Under the pieces are notes generated by a model, which made no database searches, was not told where the DNA came from, and saw only the letters and a program-made list of their open reading frames with translations. A DNA stretch of 64,000 nucleotides from positions 1 through 64,000 of the forward strand of contig NZ_FTMO01000011.1 of NCBI RefSeq assembly GCF_900156025.1, written 5' to 3'. Numbering within the stretch: the stretch's first letter is position 1; each line of letters starts with the position of its first letter. This document shows, one piece after another, positions 35,528-44,287 of the stretch. A program made the position numbers and the translations under genes. This DNA comes from Allobosea sp. TND4EK4. Its GTDB lineage: Bacteria > Pseudomonadota > Alphaproteobacteria > Rhizobiales > Beijerinckiaceae.

Positions 35528-35722
35528 TCACGGGCTGCGGGATTCGGCCTCTCGCCCGCGTGCCTCTTCGTCCCGAGCGGCGAGGTCGTCGTCGCGCAGC
35601 ACACGCCAGCCCGCGCCCTCCAGATCGGCGAACTGACCGGTTCGCATGCACCAGAAGAAGGCGCCGAGACCGGCGAGGCCGAGCGCCAGCGCCAGCGGCA
35701 GCAGGATGGCGATGATGTTCAT
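35528..35722 (-). CDS. fixS: FixS/CcoS, cbb3 oxidase maturation protein
   Basis: 64 residues with one N-terminal membrane helix (IIAILLPLALALGLAGLGAFFWCM) followed by RTGQFADLEGAGWRVLRDDD, the typical CcoS pattern of helix then Q-F-D-D-L-x-G-x-A-W-R-I-L-x-D-D. It is needed to insert copper and haem into the cbb3 oxidase, acting next to FixI. It is the last gene of the fix operon, 2 bases after fixI. Confidence 0.93.
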   Translation of the reverse strand: MNIIAILLPLALALGLAGLGAFFWCMRTGQFADLEGAGWRVLRDDDLAARDEEARGREAESRSP

Positions 35723-35724
35723 CC

Positions 35725-37917
35725 TCAGGCCTCCTTTGACGGGTTCAGCCGGCCGCGCAGCGCGTTCAGCGTGACGACCAGCGAGCTCCCGGACATGGCG
35801 GCCGCCGCGATCAGCGGCGTGACGAGGCCCGCCACCGCGATCGGCACCGCGATCGCGTTGTAGAGTACGGCGAACCACAGGTTCTGCATCATCAGCTTGC
35901 GAGCCCGGCAGCCGATGGCGATGCTTTGCGCCACTGGCAGAAGTCCGTCGCCGAGGAAGACGACATCGGCGGCGGCCTGGGCGAGATGGGTTGCGCTGAT
36001 CGGCGACATCGAGACATGCGCACCGGCGAGCGCGGGCGCATCGTTGAGCCCGTCTCCCACCATCAGCACCTTGCGGCCTTCCGCTGCGAGCCGGTCGAGC
36101 GCGGCGAGCTTCTCCCCCGGCAGCAGCCCGGCCCGAACCTGCGCGATGCCGAGGGCCTCCGCGACCGGCGCGACCGCCTCGGCCCTGTCACCGGACAGGA
36201 TCAGGACATCGAGGCCGCGTTGCTTCAGGATCGCGACTGTCTCCGCGGCGTCGGGGCGCAGCTTCTGGCCGATGGCGATGACGACGCGCTCGTCTCCGCA
36301 GCGCCAGGCAATGAAGGAGGCGTCAGGGTGCTCTGCCCGGGCGGCCTCGGCCTGCGCCTGCGCATCGCAGAAGGCGATGCTGCCGAGGTGGCAATCGGCG
36401 CCGTCGATCGCGGCGGACAGTCCCTGGCCGGCATATTCTCGCGTATCGGCCGCCGGGGCGTGGGCGTTCAGCGCCTTGGCGAGCGCCTGCGCCAGCGGGT
36501 GGCGGCTCGCGGCCGCCAGCGCCCCGATCGCCGCCCGGTGGTTCCCGGGCACCGCCTCGGCATTGAGGATTTCGGCTTCGGGAAGCGTCAGCGTCCCGGT
36601 CTTGTCGAAGACCACCGTATCGACCTCTGCGAGGCGCTCCAGCGCATCGCCCTGCTTCAGCATCACCCGCCGCTGGAAGAGGGCGGAGGCGGCGACGACC
36701 TGCACGGCCGGGATCGCGAGCCCGAGCGCGCAGGGGCAGGTGATGATCAGCACGGTGATCGCGATCACCAGCGCCTGTTGCCAGGCGAGGCCGAAGGCGA
36801 TCCAGCCGAGGAAGGTCGCGAGCGCCGTCGCATGGACGAGCGGCGCGTAGAGGCGGGCCGCCTTGTCGGAGAGCCGGACATAGCGGGAGCGGCTTTCCAC
36901 CGCCTGGCCCATCAACCGGTCGATCTCGTCGAGCAGGGTCCCGGCGCCGACCGTCTCGACACGGATGCGCAGCGCGCCGGTGAGGTTCAGCGTTCCGGCA
37001 TAGACCCTGGCGCCAGCAGCGACCGGGAATGCGGCGGTCTCGCCGGTGACGAGGCTCTGGTCGAGTTCCGAGCGCCCCTGTTCGACGATCCCGTCGACAC
37101 CGACGCGTTCGCCCGGCGCGACGAGGACGAGGTCGCCCGGCGCGATCGCGGCGATCGGCAGCGAGACGGCGTTGCCGTCGGCGTCGAGCCGCGTCGCCGC
37201 TTCGGCCTTCAGGGCCGCAAGGTTGCCGGCGAGGTCGCGGGTGCGCCGCCGCATCAGCTGGTCGAGATAGCGCCCGATCAGCAGGAAGAAGAGCAGCATC
37301 ACCGCGCCGTCGAAATAGGCGTGTTGGCCGTGATGCCAGGTCTCGACCACCGACATGCCGAGCGCCAGCACGACGCCGAGCGTGATCGGCACGTCCATGT
37401 TGACGCCGCCCGCCCGGAGGGCGCGCATTGCGCTCTCGAAGAAGGGTCGCCCGGCATAGGCGGCGGTGGGCAGGGCGATCAGCGCCGATAGCCAGTGGAA
37501 CAGGTCGCGGGTCGAGGGTTCGAGGTCGCTGGCATTGCCGGACCAGACCGAGACCGACAGCAACATGATGTTCATCGCCGCGAAGCCGGCGACGCCGAGG
37601 CAGCGCAGCAGGCGGCGTTCCTCGCGGCTGTCGGCGTCCTCCTGGCCGCCGGGCAGGAAGGGATAGGCCTTGAAGCCGAGCGCGGCGAGGCGCTCGACGA
37701 CCGCCTCCGGCCGCAGCGCGCCCTCGCGCCACTCCACCGTGACGCGCTTCAGAGCGAGGTTGACCCGCGCGGTCAAAAGCCCCGCCTCGCGCGACAGCCC
37801 GTCCTCGATCGCGTGCATGCAGCCGGCGCAGCGGATTCCGTCGACGGCCAGCTCCATGCCGGCGGTACCGTTCGCGCCGTGCCGGACGAAGACAGACAAA
37901 TCCTGTGTGGAGGCCAT
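35725..37917 (-). CDS. fixI: FixI/CcoI, copper-exporting P1B-type ATPase
   Basis: 730 residues. N-terminal metal-binding domain with DGIRCAGCMHAIEDGL (CxxC), transmembrane metal site CPCALGLAIPA, phosphorylation motif DKTGTLTLPE, and hinge VGDGLNDAPALAGAHVS. It belongs to the slow copper pump group that delivers copper to the cbb3 oxidase rather than the detoxifying CopA1 type. It sits between fixH (2 bases upstream) and fixS. Confidence 0.95.
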   Translation of the reverse strand: MASTQDLSVFVRHGANGTAGMELAVDGIRCAGCMHAIEDGLSREAGLLTARVNLALKRVTVEWREGALRPEAVVERLAALGFKAYPFLPGGQEDADSREERRLLRCLGVAGFAAMNIMLLSVSVWSGNASDLEPSTRDLFHWLSALIALPTAAYAGRPFFESAMRALRAGGVNMDVPITLGVVLALGMSVVETWHHGQHAYFDGAVMLLFFLLIGRYLDQLMRRRTRDLAGNLAALKAEAATRLDADGNAVSLPIAAIAPGDLVLVAPGERVGVDGIVEQGRSELDQSLVTGETAAFPVAAGARVYAGTLNLTGALRIRVETVGAGTLLDEIDRLMGQAVESRSRYVRLSDKAARLYAPLVHATALATFLGWIAFGLAWQQALVIAITVLIITCPCALGLAIPAVQVVAASALFQRRVMLKQGDALERLAEVDTVVFDKTGTLTLPEAEILNAEAVPGNHRAAIGALAAASRHPLAQALAKALNAHAPAADTREYAGQGLSAAIDGADCHLGSIAFCDAQAQAEAARAEHPDASFIAWRCGDERVVIAIGQKLRPDAAETVAILKQRGLDVLILSGDRAEAVAPVAEALGIAQVRAGLLPGEKLAALDRLAAEGRKVLMVGDGLNDAPALAGAHVSMSPISATHLAQAAADVVFLGDGLLPVAQSIAIGCRARKLMMQNLWFAVLYNAIAVPIAVAGLVTPLIAAAAMSGSSLVVTLNALRGRLNPSKEA

Positions 37918-37919
37918 GG

Positions 37920-38465
37920 TCAGTCCTTCAGCACGATCCGGTTCTGCGAGACGAAGACCGTTTCGCCGGCGCGGGTGGCGGTGATCGCAAGGTGCCAGCG
38001 GCCGGCATGGACCGCGTCCAGAGAAGCGGTGTAGGTGCCCGGCGCGGTTTCGCGCAGCGTCGCCTGGCGGTCGAGCGCATGGGTGGCGGGATGGTCGAGC
38101 GCGGCCTCGACCGCCAGCCCCGTGATCGGCGCGCCGAGCCGGTCGCGCAGCCGCAGGCTGATCACGGCGCCCTCGCCCTGCCGGCGCGCCGTGCCTTCCG
38201 CCTGCCAGCCGCGCTGGTCCTGCGTCCGCATGCGGTCGAACTCGCTGTTGAAGCGCTGGCTGCTCTCATAGGCGCTCTTCACGTCGAGACCCGGCATGGT
38301 CCGGATCGCGAAGGTCATCATCGTCGCGTTGACGCCCGCGACGACGAGGAAGAACCCGACGAGGCTGCCGAGCACCAGCCGCCCCGTAACCTCGAAGGGT
38401 CGGCGCGGCAGCGGCGGGGCGGCGGGCAGGTCGAGCGGCATGATGACGACTCCGCAACAGGACAT
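37920..38465 (-). CDS. fixH: FixH, cbb3 oxidase assembly protein
   Basis: 181 residues with one membrane helix (VLGSLVGFFLVVAGVNATMMTFAIR) followed by a periplasmic domain (GLDVKSAYESSQRFNSEFDRM, RDRLGAPITGLAVEAALDHPATHALDR, HAGRWHLAITATRAGETVF). This is the FixH/YtkA pattern. The gene is coupled to fixG upstream and fixI downstream. ATG 38441 (MPLDLPA) is an alternative start. Confidence 0.93.
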   Translation of the reverse strand: MSCCGVVIMPLDLPAAPPLPRRPFEVTGRLVLGSLVGFFLVVAGVNATMMTFAIRTMPGLDVKSAYESSQRFNSEFDRMRTQDQRGWQAEGTARRQGEGAVISLRLRDRLGAPITGLAVEAALDHPATHALDRQATLRETAPGTYTASLDAVHAGRWHLAITATRAGETVFVSQNRIVLKD

Positions 38466-38477
38466 GGTGTCCTCGAT

Positions 38478-39914
38478 TCAGGGGGCGATGAAATGATCCT
38501 GCGTCCGGACGACCTCGCCCGCGAAGAGATCCGACGCCGTGAAGGTGATGGTCTGGCTCTGCTCGAGCGGCGTGTCGTGCGGCACCGTGACGAGCACCCG
38601 GATTTCACGCGAGGAATCGGGGCCGACGGCCACGATGGGCCTGAGATCGGCGGTGGCCGAGACTCCGACCGCCTCGATCGTGACGCCGGACGGACCGGAG
38701 ACCGAGAGCGCGAAGGGCCGCGTCTCCGGCCGCTTGTTGAGCAGGCGCATGGTGTAGGCGTTGCGCATCGAGCCGTCCTGGAGCCTGACGAAGAGCGGCG
38801 CGCGCTCGTGCAGCACCGAGATGCCCGCCGTCGCCCGCGTCGCCAGCTGCCAGAGCATGGCGCCGCCGACCAGGACGATCAGCCCGAGATAGATCAGCGT
38901 GCGCAGCCGCACCGGCCGATAGACCGGGGCCAGCCCCGCCTTCCGGCGCTCGACATTGGCCTCGGTGTCGAAGGCGATCAGCTTCGGCTCCCGGCCGACC
39001 TTGTCCATCACGTTGTCGCAGGCGTCGATGCACAGGCCGCACTGGATGCAGTCGAGCTGGGAGCCGTCGCGGATGTCGATCCCCATCGGGCAGACCACGA
39101 CGCATTGGTGGCAGTCGATGCAGTCGCCCGCCGGCTTGCCCTCGCTGCGCAGCCGCGCGGCGTGCTTGACGGAGACGCGCGGATCGCCGCGATCGTAGCG
39201 ATAGGTGACGTTCAGCGCCTCGTCGTCGGTCAGCGCGGCCTGGATGCGCGGCCAGGGGCACATGAACTTGCAGACCTGCTCGCGCATATGGCCCGCGAGC
39301 GCATAGGTCGTGAAGGTCAGGATGGCGATCCAGACATAGGCCATCATCGGCGCGGTGAAGGTGGCGAGTTCGCGCACCAGCGTCGGCGCATCGGCGAAAT
39401 AGAGCACCCAGGCGCCGCCGGTCCACCAGGCGATCATGACCCAGGTGATATGCTTGGCCGCCTTCCGCCAGAGCGTGTCGAGGCTCCAGGCCATGCTGTC
39501 GCGCAGCATACGCTCGCGTCGGTCGCCCTCGAAGAAGCGCTCCACGGCGAGGTAGAGGTCGGTCCAGACCGTCTGCGGGCAGAGATATCCGCACCAGATG
39601 CGGCCGGCGACGGCGTTCATCAGGAACAGGATGAAGGCCGCCATGACCAGCAGGCCGGTGAAGTAGTAGACCTCCTGCGGCCAGATCTCGATGAAGAAGA
39701 AGTAGAAGCGGTTGTTGGCGATGTCGAGCAGCACCGCCTGGTTGGGCAGGTTGGGCCCGCGGTCCCAGCGCAGGAACGGCAGCAGGTAGTAGACGGCGAG
39801 GCAGAGGACCAGCAGCGCCCATTTGAGGCGCCGGAACGGGCCCGATACGCTCTGGGGATAGACCTTCTTCGAGGCCGCGAAGAGCGGCAGGTCCTCCGTC
39901 TCGCCAACAGACAT
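38478..39914 (-). CDS. fixG: FixG/CcoG, membrane ferredoxin-like copper reductase
   Basis: 478 residues. Several membrane helices, two 4Fe-4S motifs (CIDCHQCVVVCPMGID and CIQCGLCIDACDNVMD), a further IWCGYLCPQTVW and CKFMCPWPRIQ in the membrane part, and a C-terminal Ig-like periplasmic domain. CcoG is reported to reduce Cu(II) for the cbb3 pathway. It starts 1 base after the fixP stop, so fixNOQP and fixGHIS form a single operon here. Confidence 0.95.
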   Translation of the reverse strand: MSVGETEDLPLFAASKKVYPQSVSGPFRRLKWALLVLCLAVYYLLPFLRWDRGPNLPNQAVLLDIANNRFYFFFIEIWPQEVYYFTGLLVMAAFILFLMNAVAGRIWCGYLCPQTVWTDLYLAVERFFEGDRRERMLRDSMAWSLDTLWRKAAKHITWVMIAWWTGGAWVLYFADAPTLVRELATFTAPMMAYVWIAILTFTTYALAGHMREQVCKFMCPWPRIQAALTDDEALNVTYRYDRGDPRVSVKHAARLRSEGKPAGDCIDCHQCVVVCPMGIDIRDGSQLDCIQCGLCIDACDNVMDKVGREPKLIAFDTEANVERRKAGLAPVYRPVRLRTLIYLGLIVLVGGAMLWQLATRATAGISVLHERAPLFVRLQDGSMRNAYTMRLLNKRPETRPFALSVSGPSGVTIEAVGVSATADLRPIVAVGPDSSREIRVLVTVPHDTPLEQSQTITFTASDLFAGEVVRTQDHFIAP

Positions 39915-39915
39915 C

Positions 39916-40815
39916 TTACTGGCCTCCGCCGAGCGAGTGCACGTAGACCGTCAGGGACTTGATCGTGGTCGGATCGAGCCGCGGGCCCCAGGCCGGCATC
40001 ACGCCGCCACGGCCGTTGGTGATCGTCTCGGTGATCGAAGCCACATCCATGCCGTAGAGCGTGATGGCGTCGGTCAGGTTCGGCGCGCCGAGCTCCTGAT
40101 TGCCCTTGCCGGCCTCGCCATGGCAGGCGGCGCAATTGTCGGCGAAGAGCTTGCGCCCCTTGGCGAGGTCCGCCTTCGGCTCGGTCGGCAGGCCGGCGAG
40201 TTCGCGCACATGGTTCGCGACTGCGTTGATCTCGTCCCGCTTCAGCGTGCCGTCCTTGCCGAAGGCCGGCATCATGCTGACCCGCGTATCGGCGTCGGTG
40301 GTCGCGCGGACGCCGTGCTGGAGGGTCTGCTGGATCGACTCCAGCGAGCCGCCCCAGAGCCAGTCGTCGTCGTTGAGGTTCGGGAAGCCCTTGCTGCCGG
40401 CGCCGCCGACGCCATGGCAGGCGACGCAATTGTCGCCGAAGGCGGCCTTGCCCTGGGCCATCGCGATGCGGAACAGGTTGGGATCGGCCTTGATCTGTTC
40501 GAGCGAGGCTTCGCCGAGGCCGGCGGCCTGGCTCGCCCGGAGCGTCTTCAGATCCTGCATGTCCTTTTCGATCTCGATGCGGCTGGCATAGCCGATCACG
40601 CCCTTGGTGGCGCCGGTGATCAGCGGCCAGGCCGGATAGACGACCCAGTAGCCGATCGACCAGACGATGGTCGCGTAGAAGATGCCGAGCCACCAGCGCG
40701 GCAGCGGCGTGTTGAGCTCGCGGATGCCGTCCCATTCATGGCCGGTCGTGGCGATGCCGGTATGGGCGTCGATCTCGGGGCCGTGGGAGGCGTGGGTGTG
40801 GTCTTGCGTTGTCAT
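39916..40815 (-). CDS. fixP: FixP/CcoP, dihaem cytochrome c subunit of cbb3 oxidase
   Basis: 299 residues: one N-terminal membrane helix (IVWSIGYWVVYPAWPLI) and two cytochrome c domains with CVACH and CAACH haem sites; axial Met regions are seen as RVSMMPAF and GGVMPAW. It passes electrons from the bc1 complex to FixO. A normal length for the family. It lies 3 bases after fixQ. Confidence 0.96.
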   Translation of the reverse strand: MTTQDHTHASHGPEIDAHTGIATTGHEWDGIRELNTPLPRWWLGIFYATIVWSIGYWVVYPAWPLITGATKGVIGYASRIEIEKDMQDLKTLRASQAAGLGEASLEQIKADPNLFRIAMAQGKAAFGDNCVACHGVGGAGSKGFPNLNDDDWLWGGSLESIQQTLQHGVRATTDADTRVSMMPAFGKDGTLKRDEINAVANHVRELAGLPTEPKADLAKGRKLFADNCAACHGEAGKGNQELGAPNLTDAITLYGMDVASITETITNGRGGVMPAWGPRLDPTTIKSLTVYVHSLGGGQ

Positions 40816-40818
40816 CTC

Positions 40819-40974
40819 TCAATCCTCCTGCAGAGGCTGGAGGGCAGCCTTCTCGAAGCGGCTGCGGTTCTTCGGCCAGAAGGCGTAGGCGCAGACGCCC
40901 AGGAAGATGCCGACGAAGTAGAGCAGGCCGGCCGATTGCGCGAAGCGCGCCAGTACGTGATAGGTCGTTTCCAT
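40819..40974 (-). CDS. fixQ: FixQ/CcoQ, small cbb3 oxidase subunit
   Basis: 51 residues, reading METTYHVLARFAQSAGLLYF followed by VGIFLGVCAYAFWPKNRSRF and a short acidic tail. One membrane helix and the Y-x-F-W-P-K-N/R pattern after it are those of CcoQ. It lies between fixO (11 bases) and fixP (3 bases). It stabilises the oxidase complex. Confidence 0.93.
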   Translation of the reverse strand: METTYHVLARFAQSAGLLYFVGIFLGVCAYAFWPKNRSRFEKAALQPLQED

Positions 40975-40985
40975 GGCAGCCTCGC

Positions 40986-41753
40986 TCAGCGGATGTTCGC
41001 CTTGTCGTCGTAGAGCTTGAAGTCGACGAGCGTCCCGAGCACCTGCAGATAGGCGATCAGAGCGTCGGCCTCGGTGATACGGGCGGGGTCGCCGTCATAG
41101 TCGCGGGCCTGCGATTTCGGATAGCGCTTGGCGAGGTCGTCCTGTCCCGGATGGTCGGGAGTCGCCTGCGCCTTGAGGTCGACCATCGCCGCGGTGATCA
41201 TCTCGTCGCTGTAGGGCACGCCGCCGAGGCGGTTGGCCTTCATCTCCGCTGCGATCTCGCGGGTATCCAGCTCGTTGCGGAACAGGAACGGGTAGCCCGG
41301 CATGATCGACTGCGGCACGATCAGCCGCGGATCGGTCATGTGCAGGCGGTGCCACTCGTCGGAGTACTTGCCGCCGACGCGCGCGATGTCGGGCCCGATG
41401 CGCTTGGAGCCCCACTGGAAGGGCTTGTCGTACATGCTCTCGGCGGCCAGCGAGTAGTGGCCGTAGCGCTCGACCTCGTCGCGAAGCGGCCGGATCATCT
41501 GGCTGTGGCAGTTGTAGCAGCCCTCGCGGACATAGATGGCGCGGCCTGCCAGCTCGAGCGGGGTGTAGGGGCGCATGCCCTCCACCTTCTCGATGGTGTT
41601 CTTCAGGTAGAACAGCGGAGCGATCTCGACCAGGCCGCCGACCGAGATCACCAGCAGCACGCCGATGATCAGGATGATCGAGTTGGTCTCGAAGATCTTG
41701 TGCTTGGACCAGAGCGAACGCCGGCCGCCGGTGGAAGTAGCAGTGGTGGACAT
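40986..41753 (-). CDS. fixO: FixO/CcoO, monohaem cytochrome c subunit of cbb3 oxidase
   Basis: 255 residues: N-terminal membrane helix ([24 protein letters not shown]), then a periplasmic cytochrome c domain with [14 protein letters not shown], the distal ligand area MPGYPFL, and the family block [39 protein letters not shown]. It carries electrons from FixP to the FixN active site. Confidence 0.97.
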   Translation of the reverse strand: MSTTATSTGGRRSLWSKHKIFETNSIILIIGVLLVISVGGLVEIAPLFYLKNTIEKVEGMRPYTPLELAGRAIYVREGCYNCHSQMIRPLRDEVERYGHYSLAAESMYDKPFQWGSKRIGPDIARVGGKYSDEWHRLHMTDPRLIVPQSIMPGYPFLFRNELDTREIAAEMKANRLGGVPYSDEMITAAMVDLKAQATPDHPGQDDLAKRYPKSQARDYDGDPARITEADALIAYLQVLGTLVDFKLYDDKANIR

Positions 41754-41765
41754 GGGTCTGGGTCC

Positions 41766-43430
41766 TTACGCAGCCGCAAGCTGGGGCTGGAGGGCGGAAT
41801 CCTGCTCGGAGGCCTCGGCGGCTCCGGTGCGGACGGTCATCCAGAGGTTGAAGGCCATGATCAGCGCGCCGACCAGGAACAGCGCCCCGCCGAGCGCGCG
41901 GATGACGTAGTAGGGATGCATCGCCGCGACAGTCTCGATGAAGGAGTATTCGAGGAAGCCGAGCGAGGTGTAGGCGCGCCACATCAGGCCCTGCATGATG
42001 CCGGCGACCCACATCGCCGAGATGTAGAGGACGATGCCGAGCGTCGAGATCCAGAAGTGCCAGTTGACGAGCTTGAGGGAATACAGCTCGCGGCGGTTCC
42101 AGAGCCACGGAACCAGGCAATAGATGGCGCCGAAGGAGACATAGGCGACCCAGCCCAGCGCGCCGGAGTGGACGTGGCCCACGGTCCAGTCGGTGTAGTG
42201 CGAGAGCCCGTTCACCGCCTTGATCGACATCAGCGGGCCTTCGAAGGTCGACATGCCGTAGAAGGCCAGCGAGACGACCATCATCCGCAGCACGGGGTCG
42301 GTCCGCAGCTTGTCCCAGGCCCCCGAGAGGGTCATGATTCCGTTGATCATGCCGCCCCAGGAGGGCATCCAGAGCATGATCGAAAAGGTCATGCCGAGCG
42401 TCTGCGCCCAGTCGGGCAGGGCGGTATAGTGCAGGTGGTGCGGCCCGGCCCAGATGTAGAGGAAGATCAGCGCCCAGAAGTGGATGATCGAAAGCCGGTA
42501 GCTGTAGATCGGCCGGTTCGCGCGCTTCGGCACGAAGTAGTACATGATGGCGAGGAAGCCGGCGGTCAGGAAGAAGCCGACCGCGTTGTGGCCGTACCAC
42601 CACTGGAACATCGCATCCTGCACGCCCGACCAGACGATGTAGGACTTCGGCGAGAGCAACGAGGCCGGGATGGTCAGGTTGTTGCCGAGATGCAGGACCG
42701 CGATGGTCAGGATGAAGCCGAGATAGAACCAGTTCGCCACATAGATGTGGGGTTCCTTGCGCTTGGCCAGGGTCGCCACGAAGACGAGCAGGTAGACCAC
42801 CCAGACGACGGTCAGCCAGAGATCGGCGTACCATTCCGGCTCGGCGTATTCCTTGCCCTGGGTGATGCCCAGCAGGTAGCCGGTGCCCGCGATCACGATG
42901 AAGAGGTTGTAGCCGAGGATCACGAACCAGGGCGACAGGTCGCCTGCCAGCCGGGCCCGCGACGTGCGCTGCACGACGTAGAAGGACGTACCGAGCAGGA
43001 CGTTGCCGCCGAAGGCGAAGATCACCGCCGAGGTGTGCAGCGGGCGCATCCGCCCGAAGCTGATCCAGGGCAGGTCGAAATTCAGCGCCGGGAAGGCGAG
43101 CTGCAGGGCGATGATCAGGCCGACGGTGAAGCCGGCGATGCCCCAGAACATCGCCGCCACGGTCGCGAACTTGACCGGCGCCATGTTGTAGTTCGGCTTG
43201 CCGTCGATCTCCTGCGGCACGGGCAGGGTGCGCCCGTCGAAGCTGCGATTGCCGATGAACAGCACCGTCCCCAGCGCGGCAAGGATGCCCACCACCGCGT
43301 GGAAGGCGTAAGCGCCGCTATCGGTGAGACTGGCGATCAGCAGCAGCCCGATGGCTGCGATCATGGAAAGGCCGATGCCCAGTAGTTCCCCGGCCGTCAG
43401 CCTCCTGACCGGATATCCTGTCGCTGCCAT
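41766..43430 (-). CDS. fixN: FixN/CcoN, catalytic subunit I of cbb3 oxidase
   Basis: 554 residues with about twelve membrane helices. ATG 43430 gives [16 protein letters not shown]; the longer open frame upstream overlaps fnrN and is not coding. Conserved pieces: [17 protein letters not shown] (haem His), [29 protein letters not shown] (CuB His region), [25 protein letters not shown], and [21 protein letters not shown]. Its high-affinity oxygen reduction supports growth in low oxygen. Confidence 0.97.
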   Translation of the reverse strand: MAATGYPVRRLTAGELLGIGLSMIAAIGLLLIASLTDSGAYAFHAVVGILAALGTVLFIGNRSFDGRTLPVPQEIDGKPNYNMAPVKFATVAAMFWGIAGFTVGLIIALQLAFPALNFDLPWISFGRMRPLHTSAVIFAFGGNVLLGTSFYVVQRTSRARLAGDLSPWFVILGYNLFIVIAGTGYLLGITQGKEYAEPEWYADLWLTVVWVVYLLVFVATLAKRKEPHIYVANWFYLGFILTIAVLHLGNNLTIPASLLSPKSYIVWSGVQDAMFQWWYGHNAVGFFLTAGFLAIMYYFVPKRANRPIYSYRLSIIHFWALIFLYIWAGPHHLHYTALPDWAQTLGMTFSIMLWMPSWGGMINGIMTLSGAWDKLRTDPVLRMMVVSLAFYGMSTFEGPLMSIKAVNGLSHYTDWTVGHVHSGALGWVAYVSFGAIYCLVPWLWNRRELYSLKLVNWHFWISTLGIVLYISAMWVAGIMQGLMWRAYTSLGFLEYSFIETVAAMHPYYVIRALGGALFLVGALIMAFNLWMTVRTGAAEASEQDSALQPQLAAA

Positions 43431-43499
43431 GCTCTTGCCCCGATTGCCTCGAATACGAATTGGTCGCATTCGGATTAGGCGCGGGCCGATTTCGCGGCC

Positions 43500-43513
43500 T
43501 TGATGCAGATCAA
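43500..43513. promoter_or_regulatory. FNR/FixK box ahead of fixN
   Basis: TTGAT-gcag-ATCAA, a perfect match to the anaerobox, centred about 76 bases upstream of the fixN start. It overlaps the stop codon of the regulator gene fnrN (43510-43512). It should give activation of fixNOQPGHIS in low oxygen. Confidence 0.9.
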
Positions 43514-44268
43514 GCTGGCCGCTTCCAGGAGCGATAGCGCGGCGCCTTGCCCGGTTGCACGGGGATGACGGCGGCGCCGAGCCGCTCGATATCCAGCAGG
43601 ATGACGCCGCCGGGGACGATCGCGAGCGAGCCTTCGGCCGCCAGGCGCCCGAGGATGCGGCTGACGGTTTCGATGGCGAGTCCGAGATGGTCCGCAATAT
43701 CCTGCCGGCTCATCGGCAAGGCGAGCATCGGCACGCCGTCCTTCAGCGGTTCGGCGCGGCGGTGCAGGTCGAGGAGGAAGCTGGAGATGCGCTCCTCGGC
43801 GGTCTGCCGGCCGATCCAGCTGAGCTGCCGGCGCAGCCGCGACAGATCAGCGCTGGCCCGCTCCAGCAGGCGGCGGCCGAAATCCGCATCCTTCGCCACC
43901 AGGCGCTCGACATCGCTCCGGTCCAGAAGGCAGAGCGTGACCGCGTCCACGGCCTCAGCCGAAAGCTCGTTCGGCGAGGCGGAGAGGTTCAGGACGTCGC
44001 CGGGAACGGCGAAGCTGACGATCTGCCGCCGGCCTCCGGAGAGCGTCTGGAACAGGCGCACCATGCCGCTGTGGACAAGCGCGAGGCGCCCGCAGGGCTC
44101 GCCCTCCCGGAAGATGATCTGACCGGCCGGAATGCTTGCCGCTTCGTGGCGCAGGCCGCGGCTGCTGGCATCCAGCCAGGTGCAATGGCCACAGGGCCGG
44201 GCCGCCGCACCTGGGGTCGAGGGCAGCGTCGGTTTGGGTGTCGGCGGGAGTGATTCGAAAGGCGGCAT
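43510..44268 (-). CDS. fnrN: FnrN/FixK-type Crp/Fnr regulator with an unusual cysteine set
   Basis: 252 residues: a cyclic-nucleotide-binding-like domain (about 45-165: [36 protein letters not shown]), a long dimer helix, and a Crp-type helix-turn-helix [23 protein letters not shown] whose ETVSR reads TTGAT. FNR proteins hold 4Fe-4S through three N-terminal Cys plus one internal. Here Cys26 and Cys29 (PCGHC) and Cys113 (TLCLL) are present but the third N-terminal Cys is missing; Cys59 (EPCGRL) is extra. It is co-transcribed with hemN (19 bases) and its own 3' end carries the fixN box. Confidence 0.88.
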   Translation of the reverse strand: MPPFESLPPTPKPTLPSTPGAAARPCGHCTWLDASSRGLRHEAASIPAGQIIFREGEPCGRLALVHSGMVRLFQTLSGGRRQIVSFAVPGDVLNLSASPNELSAEAVDAVTLCLLDRSDVERLVAKDADFGRRLLERASADLSRLRRQLSWIGRQTAEERISSFLLDLHRRAEPLKDGVPMLALPMSRQDIADHLGLAIETVSRILGRLAAEGSLAIVPGGVILLDIERLGAAVIPVQPGKAPRYRSWKRPA

Positions 44269-44287
44269 GGATGCGGCTCCCGGTGAC

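Noticed and set aside
41095-42834. 579-residue minus-strand frame across fixO and fixN
   Set aside because: Wrong frame of two well supported oxidase genes.
43431-43697. N-terminal extension of FixN
   Set aside because: It overlaps the fnrN gene and is Ser/Arg-rich without family match; FixN starts at 43430.
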